From assembly GCA_947095535.1 (NCBI GenBank), contig OX352772.1:225454994-225518993 (forward strand): a stretch of DNA of 64,000 nt, in the 5' to 3' direction. The number at the start of each line of letters is the position of its first letter. Within the stretch, counting starts at the first letter, position 1. The stretch is from Poecilobothrus nobilitatus (taxonomy: Eukaryota; Arthropoda; Insecta; Diptera; Dolichopodidae). The translations under genes were made by a program, and so were the position numbers. Shown one piece after another: positions 55,510-64,000 of this stretch. The notes beneath the pieces were generated by a model, which saw nothing but the letters and a program-made list of their open reading frames with translations, was not told the DNA's origin and did no database searches.

Positions 55510-58500
55510 ATGAGTGCCCGACGAAGATTTAGTCGGCAAAATAGCGAATTACCGGTCGTGAATGAAAATTTAAGACATGATGTTGATAATTGAACTATTA
55601 GATTTAACTTTAATGATTTCGAATCACTAATAAAAAAATATTCGGGTAATGAAGCTATAAGTGTACAAACAGTACGCGGAAATGTTCGGTTTAATAGAAT
55701 TACAAAAATATATATTCTGTAAACGCTCGTTGGAAGGTGACGCGAAATTATATATAGAATGTGAAGCAAAACCGCAAACGTATAGACAATTGAAACTTTC
55801 GTTAATAAAAGAATTTGCACAAAAAACTAGTAGTGCTGAAGTGCATAAAATTTTTCAAACGCGGAAGAAACAAATAAACGAATCGTATCGGGAATACTTA
55901 TACAAAATGATCGACATTGCTTCGCGAGCTGAAGTGGATGAAATCTCGGTCATAGCGCACGTGATAAACGGAATAAATGATGTGCCCGAAAACAAAGCAA
56001 TGCTTTACGGTGCGAAAAATTTTAGCGAGTTGAAAGAAAAATTAATCATTTACGAAAAAATTAAAACGCATACGAATCGGAATATAAAAAATGTAGACGC
56101 GAAAAGAAATAATACTATTGTTAATAGTAAAAACGCGCGACCGAATAAATACTGTTTTAATTGTGGTTCATCATCAAATGAGTTCCACAATTGTCCAGAG
56201 GAACAAAGAGGACCGAAATGTTTCGAATGTAACCAATTTAGACACAAAAAACCTGATTGTCCAAACAAGAAGCATCCGACAGTTAGGACACACGCTGCTA
56301 ATACAAATAATAATTGTATTTTGGTAAAAGCAAATAATGTTGTGGTAGAAGGTTTGATAGATACTGGAAGTGATATTTGTCTAATTAAATAATCATGCTT
56401 ACAATTGTTTATTTGTAGAAACTCTTCACTTTCCATATCACGTGTAGGTGCCAACATATTCAGCAAAGGATATTGCAGTATCGACCTAGAAATAAATGGT
56501 GATCAGTATAAAAATACAAAGTTTCACATTATCGAGAATTACTGTATGAAGTTTCCTGTCATAATTGAAATGAGTTTGTTACAACCTTGCACTTTAAACA
56601 TAGATTCTGGTGTTATATCCATCAAAAAAAGAAATAATGCATCAGAAAAATACATGAAAAAAGAAAGCGAATGTTTCCTAGCAGAAATCAATTTGAAAGA
56701 TGAATTTAGCTAATTAAGTAACTTAAAAGAAGAGAAAATTAATAAGATTGTCACAATGATTGAGAATTACTCACCAGTACTTATGAACACGTCACCCATC
56801 CAAATGAAGATTCTTCTATTAGACGATAAACCAGTATTTCAAAGTCCAAGAAGGTTTCCTCCTGTGGAACGGAAGATAATTAATGATGAGGTTGACAAAT
56901 GGTTGAAAAATGTTGTCGTTGTTGAGAGTTCGTCGGATTATGGAAGTCCGGTGGTGCTGGTCAAGAAGAAGGATGGTTTGAATAGACTTTGCATAGATTT
57001 CAGGGCAGTCAACAAGAAAATCCATAGAGACCATTTCCCATTGCCAGTGATTGATGATCAAATCGACAAGTTACAAGGAGCCAGAATTTTTACCACGTTA
57101 GATTTAGAAAATGTATTTTCCATGTTACAATAGAAAAGAACAGCCGAAAGTACACAGCATTTGTCACACAGAAAGGACAATACGAATTCTTGAAAGTTCC
57201 ATTTGGGTTGTGCAACTCTCCTAGTGTTTTTCAAAGATTTATAAACTTCACATTTAAAGATTTAATAAATAAAGATTATGTAATAACCTATATAGATGAT
57301 TTAATAATTCCAGCTAAAACCGAGGAAGAAGCGATATTAAAATTAAAATAAGTACTGCGAGTAGCTGATCAGAGCGGGTTGAAAATAAAGTTGAAGAAGT
57401 GTCAGTTCTTACAAACAGAAGTAGAGTATCTGGGGTACATAATCAGAAATGGCACGGTTTCACCTTCAGATGCGAAAACTAAGGCAGTTAGGAATTTTCC
57501 AGAACCAAAAAATACGAAAGAATTGCACAGCTTATTGGGATTAACCAGCTACTTTAGAAAATTTATTCGGAATTATTCGATAATGGCTTGGCATTAAGTG
57601 ATCTAATGAAAAAAGATTCTAAGTTTAAATTTGACATAAAACAGAAAGATGCATTTGAAAATTTAAAAAATATGTTAACTACATCACCTTTATTAAAAAT
57701 TTTCAGCTATGAAGATTATACCGAGCTACATACAGACGCATGCAAATTCGGGATAGCAGCGGTTCTATTGTAACGAAATTCCGAAGATGAACCCGAACAT
57801 TACACCCAGTGCACTATTCCAGTAAGAAAACGACAGATGCACAACAAAAATGGAGCAGCTACGAGTTGGAAGTTTTAGCTATGGTTGAAGCTGTTAAGAA
57901 ATTTAGAACCTATTTACTAGGAAAAAAGTTTAAGCTGCTAACGGATTGTAAGGCATTTACAATGACGTTGAATAAAAAGGATTTAGTTACAAGAGTGGCA
58001 CGTTGGTCGTTGCTGTTGGAAGATTTTAATTGCGAAGTGGAAGGCACAAGAATCCGCCTTGTGCCTTCAGCTATGAAGATTACACCGAGAAGGCACAAGA
58101 ATCCGTCATGTCGATGCCCTAGTAGAAATCCGGTAGCGTATTCCATACAATCTAACCAAAATATTTTGAAACATTTACAGGAAGCACAAAAGAGAGACGA
58201 AAAATTGAACGCGATAATACAAGTCTTGCAACATGGACTACTCAACTCAATACCTAAATGTGATACACTACTGGAAACTTTTCACATATACCATGTAGGG
58301 CCGATGAGCACAACTAAAAAGGGTTACCGATATGTGTTGGCGGTAGCTGACGGATTTTCCAAGTTTTGTTGGCTGTTCCCTACAAAAAATTTAAATGCAG
58401 AGTAAAGAAATGTGAAATAATTGCTGATACATTCGGCTATCCATCCCGAATAAACGCAGTGAACGCATTGAAGCAAGAGAACGGGCCAAGTTGACCTAAT

Positions 58501-58762
58501 TAAAATACAGGACGAAAATAAAAGAAATTTCGGTCGTAAAAGGAGAGCAGCAACAAAATATAATCTTGGCGATTTAGTGGCTATTGAACGCGCACAGTTC
58601 GGAGTTGACCTAAAAATTAAACAAAAATGTTTTGGTCCATATCGAATGACAGCAATTAAAGGTTTTGATAGGTACACCATGCAAAAGGAAGGGGAACATG
58701 AAGGTTCTGCCAATACGGAGTGTAGTGCTGATAAAATGAAACCGTGTGTGATAGCTATTTAG
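55510..58762 (+). pseudogene. Gypsy gag-pol, broken
   Basis: Gag starts MSARRRFSRQNSELPVV at 55510, stops at a TGA (55591) and continues from about 55661. It has knuckles CFNCGSSSNEFHNC and CFECNQFRHKKPDC. The protease site is GLIDTGSDICLIK, with a TAA at 56390. The RT has RLCIDFRAVNKK (about 56986), TTLDLENVF and YIDDLIIPA (about 57290). RNase H has SSYELEVLAMVEAVKKF and LTDCKAFTMTL. The integrase begins YHVGPMSTTKKGYRY (about 58290), where the expected first catalytic Asp is Tyr. The second Asp and Glu region is deleted, and the C-terminal domain remains (NLGDLVAIERAQF). Other breaks lie at 56711, 57131, 57348, 57595 and 57770. Confidence 0.85.
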
Positions 58763-58960
58763 AAATTTGTGAACAATCCGAGGCGAATTGCATTTCAGGA
58801 CGGCCGAATGTGGGATGGATATTTTTTCAAAACAAAAAAAGTATCATCAATTTAAAAGCAAAAAAAAACACTAACCCGTATTCAGCACCTAAAAGAATAT
58901 TATTTAATAACTAATAATTAAATTAAAATGTTATACTTATCTTTTGCAGCTCCACATCTC

Positions 58961-61167
58961 TAGTAGCTCAGAGATGTATATTTCCACTTTTAAAATTATA
59001 AAAGAGGGAAAGAAATTGAAAAAAGGATCAGAAGTAGTTAGATACGTGGAGGAGAAATATTAATTTTTTAATTTTTAACGCTGTAATTAATTTAAAGTAA
59101 TAATTTTTTTTTAAAAGTAATTTACAATCGAGTATAATTTTGTTGAAAGTAAAACAATTAAAATTTTAAATATAATTTATAATAGTCAAGTGCAATTCTT
59201 TTTTGAAATAATTTAATTATTGAATATATGTAATTGAACTTAATCCTAACTTATAATAATTATTTTTTTAACAAAACTAATAATGTTGAATTTAAATTAT
59301 ATGAAATACAAATTGACTTTTTTTTTAAATATTTAAAATATAAATTTTATCCAATCCTCCTACATATATATACTAAAGAATAAAGCTTATAAGAATGTGT
59401 GAAAACATCAAAATGTCAGTCGTCCATTATTTTCATAACAAAAATGTTCATTTTTTTATGAAAAAAATTTTTAAAATTTTTAAAAATTAAAAAAAATTTT
59501 TTCGTGAAAAATAATGCAAGGTGAATTTTTTTGTAAAACTTAGAGTCTAACGGTAAAAGACTATCGGTTTTCGGCTTATTTTGGGGGTCCGGGTCACGTG
59601 GCCCTTTTTTTTGGTGACAGTGATACAATGGGCTTTACTCAAAATTTTAACTATCTACTTGTAAAGTAACAAAATAAATGAAAATATTCTTAAAAAAATT
59701 AGAAATGAAACTATTTCATCTTATTAGATGGAACGCACTCCATATAAAATAATACCCAGCTGTCTCAAACTTAATACGAAAAATTATAAACTGATTTTGT
59801 CTTTACAGAATTATCCTTAAGGCTAATTTTCATGAAGAAAAATATAGGTGAAATTTGTTAGAGCATTGGCAGAAGATACAAAAACACTACTTGTGTGACA
59901 GAAAAAACAGAAAAATATCGGATGAATTAACAATAAAATTGTACCAGCGTTCAGAAAATATCGGAGATATGCCATAATATCGTATAAAATTTAGCTCGCT
60001 GAAGCTAAATTTTTTATAATTATCTCCGATATTTTTAACACATACGTAAAAAATTTGTATGCTACACAAAAAAATGGGTACACTATTAACATTCTTATGG
60101 ATAGATGACATTTGAATTCATTATTTTTTTCCCTCTTTCGTATTGGTAGTATTAAGTATAGTTTATTCTTTCTAAATATCCGATATCAGATGAAATTTTT
60201 CCCATGAAAATTAGCCTTTAACCGACAAAAACTTGCATAGAATTATAGAAAAAGAAATAAGTCTAATCTAGAAAACAAAAAAATACTAACTTATTTGGTG
60301 CAGACTGCAGGAGCGCGTTCCGTTTTTAACTCTCTGGTATTTAATTAACTCTATGACAAATAAGTCGTTTTTCTTCACCCTTTCAGTTAACCCAAGTTTT
60401 CAACTGAAAGAGGGGATTATTTTTGGATCCAGAATAAGAAAATATAAAATATAATATTTTCATATATAAATAAGGAATTAAAAAGCAAATTATATATTAA
60501 AATTAAATTAAATAAATAAATATATTTTGTTCACATAAAAAAAAATGCCGGAGTAGAGTAAAATAAATTCTTTGATGTCACAAATACCGTTTCGAAACAC
60601 CAGAATCGAGTAAATAGAGTTGATTTTTTTAATCCTATTCGCAAGGAATATTAAGCAGTGTTACAAATGTCAAAGTTTTATGAAGTGTTATTATAGTTTT
60701 TTTATTTAACATTATAATACTTTTTACATTACATATCAAAATAATTGTAAGCCTTAAAAACTTATTTTTTTTTTGGAAAACTTCATTATTTGTTTTGAAA
60801 TATATAAATGGCAGAGTAAGTTAACTCTAAATATGACTGTGGTAGTTAATCCTATAAAAGCATGAACTCTACTAGGTCGGAGTAAGAAACGAAACGCACT
60901 CCACTCCAGCGTGTTTTTATGCACTAACTATGCCTCTATAATCTATATATTAAGCCACAACACTGAGAGAAAAACTTAAAAAAGAGAGCTTATCTTATGT
61001 ATAAATTGTATGGGAGTAGATTCTGGCACAAAAGGCGTAAGGTGCCAGTATTTTATATGGAAAGAATTATTGTTTGTTGTTAAAAAGGTAATTGAAATAA
61101 CGGAATAAAAATATATATCATGTGATTGAATGAAGGGTATTATGGATTTGAATTTAGGTTTAGAGTA
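58961..61167. other. Intergenic, no gene seen
   Basis: AT-rich with long T and A runs (59090-59350, 59450-59500). A less AT-rich patch at 59570-59620 includes GGGGGTCCGGGTCACGTGG. No frame resembles a known protein, and no RNA gene was recognised. Confidence 0.55.
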
Positions 61168-61277
61168 TGAGAATATGTGTTATGAAATTTAAAAATTAAA
61201 TTATTAAGTGGGTTTAAAAAGTTTTAAGGGTAGGAAGTTTAAGCTTTTGGTACGATGTTATAAGCGTAGAAGCTTCA
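61168..61277 (+). repeat. Direct repeat, left copy (partner at 62681-62775)
   Basis: Shares TGAGAATATSTGTTATGAAA, ATTATTAAGTGGGTTTAA and GATGTTATAAG with 62681-62775. The two copies flank the small-gene remnant at about 1.5 kb distance. From 61278 to 61984 there is no gene; 61650-61980 matches 32900-33240. Confidence 0.75.
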
Positions 61278-61984
61278 GCAAGTTTAGAGGTTTGGAAAAG
61301 GGAAAGTTGGGAATTTGGCAGGTTCGGAGAGTTGGAATAAGATCATAATGGGCCAAGTTCGGAGATTTAGGATCTCAAGATGGAAAATTTGATGGAATTA
61401 GTGCTTTGGTAGTATGAAAAGGAGCCCTTTGGCCATAGCAAGGACCGAAGCGAACCCCGCCGAAGTTATTGGCAGCATGTAACAACGATCTTAGATTTTG
61501 AATAGACTATACATATTATATTGTTATGAAATTATCAAAAATATCCTAATATTTATGGTTTTGCGATAAAAATTATTCAAACAGTTTTTTATTAAAGTGA
61601 CCTTCTATATAAAAAACAAACAAATAAATATTTTTCAGTTTATTTTCTAATGATTCGTTTGAAGAGATGTATGCAACAAAGTAATATGTGAATAGCCAAG
61701 CCCATATTTTTTATTTATATGTTGTTGTCAGTCAATCTGATTACATAACGTTTTATATTTTAATAAGAATTAATTTTTGCATTAATTATTGCAGGTGTTA
61801 AGGAATTATTTTGTCACGATTAGATAATCACGATTATTCTATTGAATAATTTATTAATTTTAACCAGAAAGAACTTTTAACTGAGTTAATTGATGGTATT
61901 ATAAATTTGATTGAATTAGAATATAATTGTAATGTAAAATGTAAAAAAAGGGAGGGAGACCCATGTTTTAGTATTTTACAAGAG

Positions 61985-62022
61985 TATATAAAATCGAAAA
62001 ATTTTATTTATTTTAATCAGTG
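61985..62022 (+). promoter_or_regulatory. Core promoter and possible short intron of the small-gene remnant
   Basis: TATATAAAA (from 61985) is followed by TCAGTG (62017-62022), 32 bases between TATAAA and the initiator A, which is canonical. About 47 bases downstream, a GT...AG stretch at 62069-62142 (74 nt, TTATTTTAG acceptor) could be an intron in the leader. Confidence 0.5.
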
Positions 62023-62179
62023 TACTAAACGAAAAAAAAGTAAATAACTAACTTGGAAAAAGAAAATGGTATTATAATTAATATTTGTTTATCTATAGTT
62101 TATTTCTAATTATTATATTTTTTGTTCTTGATATTATTTTAGGCCTTTATTCAAAATTTAAGGTGATAATGATCAATAA

Positions 62180-62469
62180 CGAAACATAGACTATTTGGCC
62201 CAAAGAAAACTGTACGAGGTAATTTCATGGAAATTTTTAGATACAAAAAGAGGAGAAAAAATTTTATTATGTGAAATGAACAAAAAATTACAATATTCAT
62301 GCCCGACAGAATCCCAAAACAAGTGACAACTAACGAAGAACTAGAAGAATTAAACGGGACTTGTTTTTATTTAAAATCTATGGGTTGTGACCCAGAAAGG
62401 CGTAATATGGCTTTGTTTGACCTCATTCCTATGGTGGATATTTGTTCGCAAAAAAAATTATTAAAATAA
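62180..62469 (+). pseudogene. Homologue of the small conserved Polinton gene, frameshifted
   Basis: It opens in frame after a TAA at 62177, with KLYEVISWKFLDTKRGEKIL, matching the 33501 gene. The frame changes near 62285 within a run of As, where the first frame ends at a TGA (62324). The second frame continues to NMALFDLIPMVDI and ends with LLK at 62469, the same last residues as its homologue. Similarity over the whole length shows a real coding sequence. There is no in-frame ATG at the start, consistent with decay or an upstream exon. Confidence 0.6.
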
Positions 62470-62570
62470 AATATAAAAATATAGACCTAATTTTTTTCAT
62501 TTAACAATTAAGAAAATTTTAAGTTTTTCAGATTTTCATATTCTTTTACTTTTCAGATTTTTTGGCTCCT

Positions 62571-62672
62571 GATTCGGAGGTCTGATAACTGTCTCCCGGA
62601 GGTGCAATAACTGCCCTCTGGAAAACCTGCGGGAGTCCGATTTGGTTCTGCGGAAGTTCGATTCGCTCCTGT
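62571..62672. repeat. GC-rich minisatellite-like stretch after the small-gene remnant
   Basis: Short imperfect units (TCTGATAACTG, CGGAGGTGCAATAACTG, GGAAGTTCGATTCG) in an AT-rich setting. It occupies the same position relative to the small gene as 33864-33947. Confidence 0.5.
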
Positions 62673-62680
62673 AGAGTGTG

Positions 62681-62775
62681 TGAGAATATCTGTTATGAAA
62701 TTTAAAAATTTAATTATTAAGTGGGTTTAATAAGTTTAGGACTTTGGAACGATGTTATAAGGGTAGAAGCTTCAA
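62681..62775 (+). repeat. Direct repeat, right copy (partner at 61168-61277)
   Basis: See the left copy. From 62776 to 63151 no gene is seen; a minor A/T-rich spacer leads to the PolB start. Confidence 0.75.
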
Positions 62776-63151
62776 GTGTTTTGGTAGTATGATATAATAA
62801 AATTATTACATTTGAGTATGTTATTATTGTTACGTATAACTAATTTATTTAAATCATACATTTTTTAAAATAGTACCCAAGCAAGTTATTATTAATATGT
62901 AAATTGAATATTAAAACTACTTTTAAGGAGGTTAACTATTTTAAATAATGATTAAGTTCAAATGTAACAACAATTATACACATATATATCTTAACATGCT
63001 TAATTTAAGTTTCGATGGATTGGTTGATTTAAAAGTTAGTTATTTATATACGCTGCTTTTTTAGAATTCATTGTTAATAATAGTATTGCTGAAAACAATA
63101 TCTTTTAACACATCTTTATATTAAAATTAATATTTAATTAAAAAAAAAAAT

Positions 63152-64000
63152 ATGGAAGCTATATGTGAATATTGTGGTAAACAGTTAACCACTAAAACAA
63201 TTAAACGTCATATACTGACAAAACATAAAAGAGAAGAAAAAAAATTTAATTGTGATAGATACAATAAAACTTTTGGAAGAAAAGATAATCTTCAAGTACA
63301 TATTAAAAATGTGCATGAAAATAAAAATAATAAAACGAAAAATATTTCCGAAAATGCAGATGGAAGTACAGTATCAACAAAGAAAATAAAAGGGAACAAT
63401 AGTTTTATTGAAATCAAATATGGAAGAGAAAAAAAAATGGGATGGGCCAAATAGTCAAAATGCATGGGAAGAGAAAAAAAAAATATTGGAACTACCATAT
63501 TCGAACAAATTCACATAAAGCGAAAGCAACATTACCTTATGAAGGTAATATTAAAATTATACGACAAGGATTTCAAAGAAGAATTCCTACTTTTATTTTG
63601 CAAAATAAAAATGAGGACATAATATTACCAGAACAATATTTTGAAATGATAAAATATTTTAAAAAATAATGATAATAATTTTTTTTAAAAAGGAGCTTCT
63701 AAAATTAAAAATGTTTAAATTTAACATTGAATTATTCGCAGAATATGTAAAGCCTCATAAATTAGAAAATGATGAAGTGGAAAATATTTTTAGTGTAAAA
63801 TCTTTTAATAGTAAAATGGAAATTATACAAGCAGAACATGAAATAGAAACTGTATTGGAAAATATGATAGAAAAGATTTCGAATGAAACCGGAGAATTCC
63901 AAGAAAAAGATTCTGGATGGAGTTTAAGTAAGTTACTTCACTTAGACATAAATATAAATGAATATAAGACTTTAAAAGGTTCGCAATATATTAAATTACC
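63152..64000 (+). pseudogene. Polinton-3 DNA polymerase B with C2H2 fingers, 5' part, broken
   Basis: The start at 63152 gives MEAICEYCGKQL with a first C2H2 finger. The second finger, CDRYNKTFGRKDNLQVH, has Tyr instead of its second Cys. The frame changes near 63450. WNYHIRTNSHKAKATL (63498) matches WNYHIRTNKHKSNA of the Polinton-2 PolB. After stops at about 63669 an open stretch includes NIELFAEYVKPH and EKDSGWSLSKLLHLDININ, the N-terminal region of arthropod Polinton PolB. It runs off the window, so the polymerase core cannot be judged. Confidence 0.78.

Larger units (their letters stand above)
55085..58960 (+). mobile_element. Gypsy LTR retrotransposon, damaged, ends unresolved
   Basis: It follows directly after the I-clade tail. 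A repeated leader, gag, protease, RT, RNase H and integrase pieces are in Gypsy order. A polypurine-like stretch with GGACGGCCGAATG lies at about 58800, where a 3' LTR should begin. I could not match LTRs at the two ends, so the 5' LTR may be lost. Confidence 0.75.

Noticed and set aside
59416..59628. 70-residue Phe/Lys-rich minus-strand frame
   Set aside because: Low-complexity translation of A/T runs.
1..64000. CRISPR arrays, rRNA, tRNA genes, bacterial operons
   Set aside because: No such structures were seen; the repeats are minisatellites or transposon termini, and gene content is eukaryotic transposons.

Overview
This is an AT-rich stretch of eukaryotic, most likely insect, genome made almost entirely of nested and decayed transposable elements. 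I see no host gene, tRNA or rRNA. The mix of BEL/Pao, Copia and Gypsy LTR elements, Jockey-clade and I-clade LINEs and Polinton/Maverick elements, plus a Copia primer site matching an internal part of initiator tRNA-Met and arthropod-style TATA + TCAGT core promoters, supports an arthropod.

Layout: 1-2690, the 5' part of a BEL/Pao element on the minus strand. 2980-3665, a CR1-like LINE remnant, then a stray piece of a Polinton-2-type terminal repeat. 4422-8902, an I-clade LINE with a nearly intact 1,154-residue EN-RT-RNase H protein. 9081-27738, a Jockey-clade LINE split by a complete-ended Polinton (Polinton-1, 13658-27298), which has 71 bp of identical outer inverted termini and a perfect 6-bp target duplication. 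27979-44290, a second degraded Polinton (Polinton-2), itself split by a Copia element (34339-39457) with a perfect 5-bp target duplication. 45886-50782, a second copy of the same Jockey LINE, which preserves the unoccupied Polinton-1 target. 51242-55071, a second, divergent I-clade LINE. 55085-58960, a damaged Gypsy element. 58961-61167, nothing recognisable. 61168-64000, the beginning of a third Polinton (Polinton-3) running off the window.

Polinton-1 carries a virus-like gene set: packaging ATPase, pX-like peptide, penton-like and double-jelly-roll major capsid proteins, adenain-like protease, a retrovirus-type integrase with C-terminal chromodomain, and a protein-primed PolB with an N-terminal domain. 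Several are broken: the ATPase P-loop is interrupted by a CAT-repeat expansion, the capsid genes carry stops and frameshifts, and PolB has lost its motif C region. The integrase and protease frames are open. Polinton-2 has a related virion module (ATPase, pX-like, penton, integrase) but a different PolB type, with C2H2 fingers and an endonuclease VII-like segment. Polinton-3 has that second PolB type too.

The best candidate for something undescribed is a small gene of about 88 codons at 33501-33767 (Polinton-2), with a decayed homologue at 62180-62469 (Polinton-3). Both have a TATA/initiator core upstream and a GC-rich minisatellite downstream, and both lie next to the finger-type PolB, but in opposite relative orientation. 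I do not know its function.
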